From HR10 sp964615335 (lineage in GTDB: Bacteria > Acidobacteriota > Blastocatellia > HR10), in contig CAZTMT010000006.1 in the NCBI GenBank assembly GCA_964615335.1, positions 111,540 to 175,539 of the forward strand: 64,000 nt of DNA, in the 5' to 3' direction. The notes beneath the pieces were generated by a model that saw nothing but the letters and a program-made list of their open reading frames with translations, did not search any database and was not told where the DNA came from. How positions within the stretch are numbered: position 1 is the stretch's first letter; the number at the start of each line of letters is the position of its first letter. Both the position numbers and the translations under genes were made by a program. Below are positions 53,813 through 61,238 of this stretch, in pieces.

Positions 53813-54990
53813 CGTCTGGCCTCCTTGGGTTCGCGCGCCGCCACCCGCTCCGAGAACGCGCGGACCTTCTCCCGGACCAGGTGATAAAGCCTCTCGCCGT
53901 TTCTCAGGGCGTTGGCCGCTGGAATCCCCCATTCGCGCTCGATGAACTCGCGGCCCATCGCGCTATCGGTGACCGCTCCGGAGAGGACATCGGTCGAGAG
54001 GCCCTTCATCCGAAGCAGTTGGATCCCCCCCCAGGCCCCCACGAAGTCGCTCGCGCAGAAAACCGTCGCCGCCACGAATCGCATCAGCTCGGCGTCTTCG
54101 AAGAGCGTGTGCACGTTATATCCGCCGAGGACCCCATCGCCCAGTTCGAGGACGATCAGATCCGGCTCCACGCGATTCAGTTCGGCGATGAGCGCTTTGG
54201 CGATCGCCGGGAGATCAGGGACGGAGACGGTCGAAGGATACCCGCAGTCCAGAAAAGAGAGAGTCTTCACCGCGCCGTGATCTTCCATATTGAGCGTATC
54301 GCGCAGGCAGGCGATGCCGGTGAGCTTGGCCGCCGCGACGCGGTATCCGGCCTGAGTGAAGTGCTTGATCAGTTGCGTCGCGGCGAACGTCTTCCCCGAA
54401 TTCATGCACGTCCCGGCCACCAGAACGAGCGGGCGCGATCTCTCCAGATGGGAGCGGGGAGCCAGGGCGTTTTTGGAGATGTTCAGGATAGGGGGCGGAG
54501 AGGCGCCGTCCTCCTCCCCATCCACGACCATGCCGAGAAGCTCGACCTCAATGGCTTCTCCCACCTCCGTATAGTGATCCACGCAGCGGCCGATCACCCC
54601 TCCGAGGTTCAGAATGTGCAGCCGATCTCCCGGAGCGAGGGTCGAGGGGATGTTCCCGACAAATCCCTTCAGGGCGCGCCTCTCCCCGAGAACGCCAATG
54701 ATCACGTCATGACGCACGATCTTGCAGAGGCGCCCGCTCGGCAGTTCCAGCTGGTTGTACAGCGCGTTCTCGGTGAGGACGCGCACGACGACGACATTGC
54801 CCGCGCGAGCCTCGCATCGCGAGGTCACGGGAACAATCGGCGGGAGTTTCAGATTCACCGTCGCCGATCCGATCTTATCCACCCGAACGAGATGAACGCC
54901 TTCGAGGGAGGATCTGATGAACACGCCCTTCTCTTTCGGGAGATTCCGGTCGAGCGTTTCGACGTCACGACAGTATCGGTCTTCGCTCAT
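53809..54990 (-). CDS. P-loop protein of unknown function inside the arginine operon (DUF1611-like)
   Basis: 393-residue protein with an N-terminal beta-rich domain (about 20-160: VIIGVLGERRALKGFVGN, ILNLGGVIGRC) and a C-terminal P-loop domain with Walker A GTCMNSGKT at 193-201. It overlaps argG (4 bases upstream) and argC (4 bases downstream), so it is made together with them. From memory it resembles the DUF1611 family, one member of which (DgcN) is reported to N-acetylate D-glutamate. No argA, argJ, argD or argE is in the window. A role in the missing acylation step is an inference. Start 54990 is fixed by the ATGA overlap. Confidence 0.65.
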   Translation of the reverse strand: MSEDRYCRDVETLDRNLPKEKGVFIRSSLEGVHLVRVDKIGSATVNLKLPPIVPVTSRCEARAGNVVVVRVLTENALYNQLELPSGRLCKIVRHDVIIGVLGERRALKGFVGNIPSTLAPGDRLHILNLGGVIGRCVDHYTEVGEAIEVELLGMVVDGEEDGASPPPILNISKNALAPRSHLERSRPLVLVAGTCMNSGKTFAATQLIKHFTQAGYRVAAAKLTGIACLRDTLNMEDHGAVKTLSFLDCGYPSTVSVPDLPAIAKALIAELNRVEPDLIVLELGDGVLGGYNVHTLFEDAELMRFVAATVFCASDFVGAWGGIQLLRMKGLSTDVLSGAVTDSAMGREFIEREWGIPAANALRNGERLYHLVREKVRAFSERVAAREPKEARR

Positions 54991-56231
54991 GCGTCCGCGC
55001 CTCCTGGTGAGAGGGGGATCGCTTCGGCCATCTCGCGCATCGCGTGGACGCGCAGTCGAAGGGCCTGCAGCTTGATGAACCCCTCCGCATCCTTCTGGTT
55101 GTACACCCGGTCGGCCTCGAACGTCGCATACTCCGGCCGATAGAGCGAACACGGGGATTTGCGTCCGAGGACAATGCAATTGCCCTTGTAGAGGCGGAGC
55201 CGCACTGTCCCTGTCACATTCTTCTGCGTCTCATCAATGAAGGCTCTGAGAGCTTGAAATTCCGGCGAGTACCAGAAGCCGTAGTAGATCAGCTCGGCGA
55301 TCTTCGGGATGAGCGCATCGCGGAGTCGCCCGAGCTCTCGATCGAGCGTGATGGACTCCAGCGCGCGATGCGCCACGTGCAGGATCGTCCCCCCGGGCGT
55401 CTCGTATACCCCCCGCGATTTCATCCCGACGAAGCGATTCTCCACAAGATCCACGCGACCGATCCCGTTTCGGCCTCCGATCTCATTGAGGACTTCCAGC
55501 ATGCGGACCGGCGGCAGGAATTCCCCATCGAGGGCGACCGGAATCCCCCCCTCAAACATGAGCTCGATCGTCGTCGGCCGATCCGGAGCGCGCTCGGGGG
55601 AGACGGTCAGAAGGAACATCTCTTCTGGAGGTTCGCGCCAGGGATCTTCCAGAATCCCTCCTTCGTAGCTGATGTGCAGAAGATTGCGATCGATCGAATA
55701 GGGCTTCTCTCGGGTCGCGCTCACGGGGATGCCCTGTCGCGCGGCGTATTCGATCAGTTCCGTGCGCGAGCGGAATTCCCATTCCCGCCAGGGAGCGATC
55801 ACCCGAATGTTCGGATCGAGCGCATAGTACGTCAGCTCGAAGCGCACCTGATCGTTCCCTTTGCCCGTCGCTCCGTGCGCGACGGCATCCGCTCCTTCTT
55901 GTCGGGCGATCTCCATCTGTCGCCGCGCGATGAGCGGGCGCGCCAGGCTCGTCCCGAGCAGGTAGAACCCCTCGTACACGGCATTGGCCTTCAAGGCCGT
56001 GAAGACGAAATCCCGGACGAATTCTTCCCGCAGATCCTCGATGTAACACCGACTGGCTCCTGTGGCGAGAGCCTTCTCGCGAAGACCCACCAGCTCCTCT
56101 CCCTGGCCGATATCCGCCGTGAAGGTGATGACCTCGCAGCCATAACGCTCCTTGAGCCATCGGAGCATCACCGAGGTATCAAGCCCTCCCGAATACGCGA
56201 GCACCACTTTTCGAATCGGACCGTCCGTCAT
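54987..56231 (-). CDS. argG: Argininosuccinate synthase
   Basis: 414-residue ATP-pyrophosphatase-type enzyme joining citrulline and aspartate. The KVVLAYSGGLDTSVML loop, GATGKGNDQVRFE and KSRGVYETPGG motifs are intact. It lies 33 bases after argR and overlaps the next gene by four bases. Confidence 0.96.
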   Translation of the reverse strand: MTDGPIRKVVLAYSGGLDTSVMLRWLKERYGCEVITFTADIGQGEELVGLREKALATGASRCYIEDLREEFVRDFVFTALKANAVYEGFYLLGTSLARPLIARRQMEIARQEGADAVAHGATGKGNDQVRFELTYYALDPNIRVIAPWREWEFRSRTELIEYAARQGIPVSATREKPYSIDRNLLHISYEGGILEDPWREPPEEMFLLTVSPERAPDRPTTIELMFEGGIPVALDGEFLPPVRMLEVLNEIGGRNGIGRVDLVENRFVGMKSRGVYETPGGTILHVAHRALESITLDRELGRLRDALIPKIAELIYYGFWYSPEFQALRAFIDETQKNVTGTVRLRLYKGNCIVLGRKSPCSLYRPEYATFEADRVYNQKDAEGFIKLQALRLRVHAMREMAEAIPLSPGGADA

Positions 56232-56264
56232 ACGCCTCCTCTCTGTGCGGCGAAAGCGCGCACC

Positions 56265-56711
56265 TCAGGTCTTCCCCGACGAGGAACCCCGCCAGGTGAA
56301 AAGCTCGCTGATTCGCCGAATCGCCTTGCGCTGAGCCTCGCGATCCTTCACGGCGATGAAGACCGTATCGTCGCCGGCGACCGTCCCCACGACTTCCGGA
56401 AAATGCGCCCGGTCAATCTGCAAGGCCACCGGCGAGGCTTGCCCCGGCTCGGTCTTCACGACGATGAGATGATCTCCCGCCGTGTCCAGATCGAGGATCT
56501 CCAGAACGCCGGCGACCGGGTGCCTCAATCGAGGCAACGTGTAGTAGCCGTTGACCTTGACCGCCCCAAGCCGCGCCAGATCTCGCGAGATCGAGGACTG
56601 TGTGGCGGGAATCCCCCGCCGACGCAGCTCCTCGACCAGCTCGGCCTGCGTGCGAATGCGCTTGGCCCGAATCAGCTCGAGCACCTTTTCTTGGCGCGTC
56701 CGCCTTCGCAT
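56265..56711 (-). CDS. argR: Arginine repressor
   Basis: 148-residue ArgR. An N-terminal winged helix (TQAELVEELRRRG, ATQSSISRDLARLG) is followed by a C-terminal hexamerisation/arginine-binding domain (GTVAGDDTVFIAV). The ATG at 56711 is preferred; an in-frame TTG lies at 56720. Neither has a ribosome site. Two palindromes cover the start codon and upstream 20 bases, so the repressor likely controls its own operon (argR-argG-X-argC-carbamoyltransferase-argB). Confidence 0.92.
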   Translation of the reverse strand: MRRRTRQEKVLELIRAKRIRTQAELVEELRRRGIPATQSSISRDLARLGAVKVNGYYTLPRLRHPVAGVLEILDLDTAGDHLIVVKTEPGQASPVALQIDRAHFPEVVGTVAGDDTVFIAVKDREAQRKAIRRISELFTWRGSSSGKT

Positions 56712-56731
56712 AATATGCAAAATTTTTGCAT
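56708..56731. promoter_or_regulatory. Putative ARG-box operators at the argR start
   Basis: ATGCAAAATTTTTGCAT (56715-56731) is a perfect palindrome with 8-base arms, and GCATAATATGC (56708-56718) is a second perfect one overlapping it. A further TGCAT half-site lies at about 56746-56750. AT-rich symmetric sites of this size fit ArgR. A minus-strand TATAAG near 56758-56753 may be the -10. Confidence 0.6.
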
Positions 56732-56851
56732 TTTCGAAAGATCAGTGCATACTTATACCCGATGTCCCTCTCGACGTCAAGGGGATCGGTCGGATCGAAG
56801 CGCGGAGTGCTTTCTTATGGGGGACTCGCGACCTGGATACCCCGATCTCCG

Positions 56852-58054
56852 CTAGCGCCTTCGCTCGAAGATCGCCGCCACTCCCTGGCCTCCTCCCACG
56901 CACATGGTCTCCAGTCCGTAGCGAGCATCCCGTCGCTGCATCTCGTAGAGGAGAGTGGCGAGGATCCGCGCCCCGGTAGCGCCGATGGGATGGCCCAGGG
57001 AGATGCCGGAGCCATTGGGATTGAGGCGGTCATCGTCGGGAGAGATCCGCCACTCTCTGGTGACGGCGAGAACTTGGGCAGCGAAGGCCTCGTTCAGCTC
57101 GATGACGTCCATGTCGTTGAGGGTCAGCCCAGCGCGGGCCAGGGCCTTTTCTGTGGCGGGGACAGGGCCAATACCCATGTAGGCTGGCTCCACTCCGGCC
57201 ACAGCCCAGGCCTTCAGATAGGCCATAGGTTCCAGCCCCAATGCTTCCACCTGATCGGCGGCCACGACCAGGCAGACGGCGGCGCCATCGTTCTGCTGGC
57301 TGGAGTTGCCTGCGGTCACCGTACCGCCAGGATAGACGGGGGGCAGCTTGGCCAGGGTCTCAAGAGAGGTATCCTCCCGGGGTCCTTCGTCCCGGTCCAC
57401 CAGAAGAGTTCCGCCCTTCTTCTGGGGCACAGGGACGGGAGATAACTCCTTGTGAAACTTACCTGCCTTCTGAGCGGCCACCGCCTTTTGATGGCTGCGC
57501 AGGGCGTATTGATCCTGCTCCTTGCGGGAGATTTCGTATTTGCGGGCCAGGTTCTCCGCCGTTTCGATCATGCCGGACACCGGATGGGTTTCTGGGGGAC
57601 TGGTGCGCTCGCGGGAGCGCCAGAGGCGGTCATGAAGAGTGATGGAGCCCTGGCGGATGCCCCAGCGGATGGAGCCGGGGATATAGAGTTCGGCATTGCT
57701 CATGCTCTCCACGCCGCCGGCGATGACCACGTCGGCCACGCCGGTCTGGACCATCATGGCGGCCAGCAGGATGGCCTGTAGCCCGGAGGAGCAGCGGCGG
57801 TCCACTTGCATCCCCGGGACCGTGACCGAGAGGCCCGCCTTGAGGGCACAGTAGCGACCGATGTTGGCCGCTTCGCCGTTAGGATACCCCTGTCCCAGAA
57901 TGACGTCATCAATCCGTTCGGGATCAATCCGGGTGCGCTCCAGAAGAGCTCGGATAGCGACAGCTCCCAACTCCTCGGCGGGTATATCTTTCAAAGCCCC
58001 TCCGAACTTCCCCACCGGCGTCCGCACCGGCGATACAATGGCCACTTCCCGCAT
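56852..58054 (-). CDS. Acetyl-CoA acetyltransferase (thiolase)
   Basis: 400-residue thiolase. Nucleophile Cys in VDRRCSSGLQA (about residue 90), then NGSGISLGHPIGATG and the CVGGGQG motif with the second catalytic cysteine. It degrades or forms acetoacetyl-CoA. The ATG at 58054 follows CGAGGAGGTG; an upstream in-frame reading is not supported. Codon choice (many CTG, GCC, GGC) differs slightly from its neighbours, but I do not regard that as proof of transfer. Not obviously part of the arginine operon. Confidence 0.93.
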   Translation of the reverse strand: MREVAIVSPVRTPVGKFGGALKDIPAEELGAVAIRALLERTRIDPERIDDVILGQGYPNGEAANIGRYCALKAGLSVTVPGMQVDRRCSSGLQAILLAAMMVQTGVADVVIAGGVESMSNAELYIPGSIRWGIRQGSITLHDRLWRSRERTSPPETHPVSGMIETAENLARKYEISRKEQDQYALRSHQKAVAAQKAGKFHKELSPVPVPQKKGGTLLVDRDEGPREDTSLETLAKLPPVYPGGTVTAGNSSQQNDGAAVCLVVAADQVEALGLEPMAYLKAWAVAGVEPAYMGIGPVPATEKALARAGLTLNDMDVIELNEAFAAQVLAVTREWRISPDDDRLNPNGSGISLGHPIGATGARILATLLYEMQRRDARYGLETMCVGGGQGVAAIFERRR

Positions 58055-58073
58055 GACTTCACCTCCTCGGGGG

Positions 58074-58103
58074 ATTATACTCGGGCCTCTGAGAGCAGAG
58101 CAA
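58074..58103 (-). promoter_or_regulatory. Promoter of the thiolase gene
   Basis: On the minus strand TTGCTC (58103-58098) is separated by 18 bases from a perfect TATAAT (58079-58074), which lies 19 bases before the ATG. Confidence 0.6.
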
Positions 58104-58166
58104 CAAAGATGTTCTCGTCTGCCCTGAATCGGTTCGGCCTTCGACTGAGAGAGCAAGCGGTGGGGA

Positions 58167-59045
58167 TCAGGGGAGGAATTGTCGAATCTGGGGATCGCGT
58201 GCGTTCCAGAAGAGTTCGTCGGCTCCGTCGAAGATCACGCGCCCCTCGGCGAGCATGAGGATTTTCGTATTGATCAGGCAGAAGCGATCGCTCTCCTTCC
58301 GAAAGAGGAGTTTTCCCTCGGGGGTTCGCTCGTAAAAGTGGGAGGCCAGGTACCGGACTTCATCCATATTCTGGGTGATCCAGAGCGAAGTGACTCTGTG
58401 CAGATCGCGCAAGCGCATGGCGAGTCGGCTGATGCGTCGTCCGATGACGGGATCCAGCCCCGAGAGGGGGGAATCGTAGAGGATGATCTCCGGATCGCCC
58501 ACCAGAGCGCGAGCGATCGCTGTGCGCCGGCTCATCCCGCCGGAAAGCTCGCTCGGCATCATCCCGTACGCGTGCTCCAGCCCGACCAGGCGCAGCGTCC
58601 GCCGCACTTCTTCCTCCACCTCGTCCAGGGCATACCCTTGTTCGAGGAGCCGGTAGGCGACGTTCTCGGCGACCGTGAGCGAGGTGAAGAGGGCATCCTC
58701 CTGAAAGACCACTCCGATGCGCTGTCGCAGCCCGAGGATCTCCTCCTCGCGCATCGCCGTGATTTCCCGTCCGTTCAAGAAGATCTGCCCCTCATCGGGG
58801 CGCAGGAGTCCGATCGTCAGACGCAAGATCGTGGATTTCCCAGAACCCGTCGGTCCCAGGATGATGCGCATCTCGCCCCTGTAGACGCGGAAGCTGATCC
58901 GATCCAGGACCTTCCGCGGAGGGTCTTCAAAGGAGAGCGAGACGTCGCGGAACTCGATGACGGGTTGATCTGCGGCCGGAGAGAGCGAACTCTGTGAGAC
59001 GTTTTCTTCCACTTCCCGGCGATCGAAGATGAGCCCTCGCCTCAT
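58167..59045 (-). CDS. ABC transporter ATPase, Mla/Ttg2A type, with degenerate catalytic site
   Basis: 292-residue nucleotide-binding subunit. Walker A GPTGSGKST (64-72) and signature LSGGM (167-171) are intact. However, Walker B reads IILYDSP, so the catalytic glutamate is Ser192, and the switch histidine is Gln225 (WITQNMDEV). It overlaps the next ABC gene by four bases. The pair probably forms a heterodimer in which only one composite site hydrolyses ATP. The similarity is to phospholipid-transport (MlaF) ATPases; no permease or MCE protein lies in the window. Confidence 0.82.
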   Translation of the reverse strand: MRRGLIFDRREVEENVSQSSLSPAADQPVIEFRDVSLSFEDPPRKVLDRISFRVYRGEMRIILGPTGSGKSTILRLTIGLLRPDEGQIFLNGREITAMREEEILGLRQRIGVVFQEDALFTSLTVAENVAYRLLEQGYALDEVEEEVRRTLRLVGLEHAYGMMPSELSGGMSRRTAIARALVGDPEIILYDSPLSGLDPVIGRRISRLAMRLRDLHRVTSLWITQNMDEVRYLASHFYERTPEGKLLFRKESDRFCLINTKILMLAEGRVIFDGADELFWNARDPQIRQFLP

Positions 59046-59935
59046 TCGAGCGCCAGCTCCTCGAAGACCTCTTGTTCTTCGACCTCCTCCAGGGCCCCGA
59101 TGAATTCCTGGACGTAGGGATCCTCGCAGCGACGGAGTTGCTCCTCGGTCCCGCTGAAGTAAATCCGGTGATGGCGAAGAATGAGGAATCGGGTGTTGAT
59201 GAGCGAGAAGATCTCGTCCTCGCGATGCAGGGCGATGATCTCTCCGTTGGCATGGTGCGTGTAGAGAATGGAGGAGAGAAAACGCACGTCATCGAGGCGA
59301 TGGGTGACGAAGATAGAGCTGACGCCCTGCACGTCGCGATACTTCGCCGCCAGCTCGCAGAGCGCTCGCGCCGTCGGCGGATCGAGTCCGGCCGTGGGCT
59401 CGTCAAAGAGCAGGATCTGAGGGCCTCCGACCATCGCGCGCGCGATGGCGACGGCACGGCGCATTCCTCCGGACAGCTCGCCGGGGAGGGCATGCAGATC
59501 CCCCTTGAAATCAATGAACGCGAGCTGGCGCATGACTTCTTCCTCAATGCGCTCCTCAGGCCATCCCTCTTCGCGCAGCCGATAGGCGACGTTCTCGTAG
59601 ACGCTCAAACTGTCGAAAAGAGCCCCGGATTGAAAGACGATCCCGATCTTCCGGCGGACGGAGAGAAGCTCCTGTTCGCTCAGGGAAGTGATCTCCTGGC
59701 CCTGGATGAAGATCTCCCCTCGGTCGGGGCGAATGAGCCCGAGCGTGAGACGCAGGATCGTGGACTTGCCGCTTCCGGAGCCTCCGAGGATGACCGTCAT
59801 CTCACTCGGTCCGACCCGGAAGGAGATGTCTTCGAGCACGAAGTGTTCTCCATCGTACGAATGCCAGACATTCCGAAACTCGATGACCGACGGCACTTCC
59901 GTTGGCATCGCTCTCTGCTTCTCCTCTCCCGTCAT
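59042..59935 (-). CDS. ABC transporter ATPase, Mla/Ttg2A type
   Basis: 297-residue nucleotide-binding subunit with Walker A GGSGSGKST (51-59), signature LSGGM (154-158), Walker B ILLFDEP with Glu179, and switch His212 (FVTHRLDDV), all canonical. A C-terminal tail (about 250-297) is acidic. It is first in a two-gene unit with the degenerate ATPase. Start ATG 59935 has no ribosome site and lies close to a TATAAA box; ATG 59908 (residue 10) with AGGAG upstream is a reasonable alternative. Confidence 0.85.
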   Translation of the reverse strand: MTGEEKQRAMPTEVPSVIEFRNVWHSYDGEHFVLEDISFRVGPSEMTVILGGSGSGKSTILRLTLGLIRPDRGEIFIQGQEITSLSEQELLSVRRKIGIVFQSGALFDSLSVYENVAYRLREEGWPEERIEEEVMRQLAFIDFKGDLHALPGELSGGMRRAVAIARAMVGGPQILLFDEPTAGLDPPTARALCELAAKYRDVQGVSSIFVTHRLDDVRFLSSILYTHHANGEIIALHREDEIFSLINTRFLILRHHRIYFSGTEEQLRRCEDPYVQEFIGALEEVEEQEVFEELALE

Positions 59936-60240
59936 GGGCGACGTTTGTTTATAGCACAGGAAGCGCGTCCCGGGCTATGGCCCGTCGCTCGACGTGAGAT
60001 CGCTCGGGTCAAGCGAAGAGGGAACGACCTGAGCGCTCGCACCCGTGAGGCCCCCCCATTTCTGGATCGCGCGAGAGGTCTTTCGATCCGCTGCCGGGGG
60101 GATGGAATTTCCGACCGGGAGGGCTTCTCCGAAGACGCGAGTCACGCGAAAGCGCGCGCCAGGGGGGTGCGCTCGGAGAACTCTTGCTGAACGCGGGCGG
60201 CGTTCTCAGGCACTCTCCGGCGTCCGATGCGGAGGAGGAG
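59936..60240. other. Non-coding stretch
   Basis: About 300 bases without a supported gene, between the divergently placed end of the secreted-protein gene and the ABC start. On the minus strand TATAAA (59953-59948) can serve as -10 for the ABC genes. Otherwise I see only GC-rich sequence and a GGAGGAGGAG run before the palindrome. Confidence 0.5.
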
Positions 60241-60268
60241 GAGATGCGCTCACGCGTGAGCGCATCTC
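60241..60268 (-). terminator. 28-base perfect palindrome downstream of the secreted-protein gene
   Basis: The arm GAGATGCGCTCACG is followed immediately by its exact complement, giving a 12-bp stem with a 4-base loop in RNA. It lies 17 bases after the stop of the minus-strand gene at 60286. A CTCCTCC run rather than U follows on the minus strand, so termination is inferred. Confidence 0.55.
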
Positions 60269-60285
60269 TTCGGCTGTGCCGCAGT

Positions 60286-60951
60286 TCATCCGAGACAGAA
60301 GCCGACGTTCACCAGTCCGACGCCGATCGGAACGACAAATCCCAGACACGGGACGATTTTGAAAAAGGGCGGCGTCTGGGTGAGGACGACGTTGAAACCG
60401 ATCGCCGGCCCGATGATCCCCAGAAGCGACTGCGCGGCTTCGACTTCCTTGGACGAAGCGCGCTTCGGAAGGGGCGTGAACTTATACTCGGTGGCGGGCA
60501 GGCTCGCGACGATGTTTCCGAACTGATCGCGGAAGTTCAGAGACAGGCGGCGCGTCTGGGGATGACCGCCGATCTCCAGCGTGTAAAGCCCGGCCGGCAG
60601 TGTCTTATTGTTCAGGGAGAATGCCTTGCCGGCTTCCAGGATGCCCACTATTCCCAGGCGTCGGGGATCCCAGGAGGAAGCGGGCGTCAGCGTCACCGGC
60701 GTATCCCCGATGCGCAGGAGTTTCGCCTGGGTGGAATCCACGGTCAGGCCGATCTCCGCCGCGCGATTTTGAACGAAGAGGTCCAGTGTCTGGAACAGGC
60801 TCTGCACGTCCAGGCCTTCCACAGTCGCCGTCCCGGGATCCTGAGCCCCAGCCGGTTCCCCGGGCGCAGCGTTCATGACATGGGGCAGGGGGAAGAAGGA
60901 GAGAGCGAGCAGGATCGCGATCATCATCTTCGTTGGGGGCATCTTCGTCAT
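60286..60951 (-). CDS. Small secreted protein of unknown function
   Basis: 221-residue protein with a clear signal peptide (MMIAILLALSFFPLP) and no family that I recognise. After the leader comes a short linker and a compact beta-rich region (about 75-165: TPVTLTPASSW, LPAGLYTLEIGG, LSLNFRDQFGN), and a hydrophobic C-terminus with two cysteines (IVPCLGFVV, NVGFCLG) that may insert in a membrane. The mid-part resembles DUF2911-like periplasmic beta domains, but only loosely. ATG 60951 follows CGGAGGAGAACA. Confidence 0.7.
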   Translation of the reverse strand: MTKMPPTKMMIAILLALSFFPLPHVMNAAPGEPAGAQDPGTATVEGLDVQSLFQTLDLFVQNRAAEIGLTVDSTQAKLLRIGDTPVTLTPASSWDPRRLGIVGILEAGKAFSLNNKTLPAGLYTLEIGGHPQTRRLSLNFRDQFGNIVASLPATEYKFTPLPKRASSKEVEAAQSLLGIIGPAIGFNVVLTQTPPFFKIVPCLGFVVPIGVGLVNVGFCLG

Positions 60952-61165
60952 TGTTCTTCTCCTCCGAATAAGGATTCTCTCGGGGAGCGACATCTGCGGA
61001 GCACCGTGCGGGGGAGAAGGCATCGGGCCTCCTCCAGGGACCCCTCAGATGGCGATCTCTCCGCGCGTCATCTCTCATAGTCTGAATCCGTCCGATGGGA
61101 CGATGCGGCGTCGAGCGATCGTTGCACGGATTTTTCGAGGCTCGCTCACAAACGGAGCGTCTCGA

Positions 61166-61194
61166 TTGCGCCGCTTTTTGAGCGCGAGTACAAT
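61166..61194 (+). promoter_or_regulatory. Promoter of the M14 carboxypeptidase gene
   Basis: TTGCGC (61166-61171), a 17-base spacer, and TACAAT (61189-61194), 44 bases before the ATG. Confidence 0.6.
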
Positions 61195-61238
61195 CCCTTC
61201 TCCACAAGTGGTTCGAAAGCCATCGGGGAGGGAAGCCT

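Noticed and set aside
51593..53884. A 763-codon plus-strand open frame over argB, the carbamoyltransferase and argC.
   Set aside because: It spans three genuine minus-strand genes with catalytic motifs and ribosome sites, so it is a shadow.
56852..58054. Thiolase as horizontally acquired because of its codon style.
   Set aside because: The difference from neighbours is slight and judged by eye; no flanking repeats or mobility genes were seen.
61195..61238. A TGGTTCGAAAGCC stretch resembling a tRNA T-arm.
   Set aside because: No acceptor stem, D-arm or anticodon arm can be folded around it.
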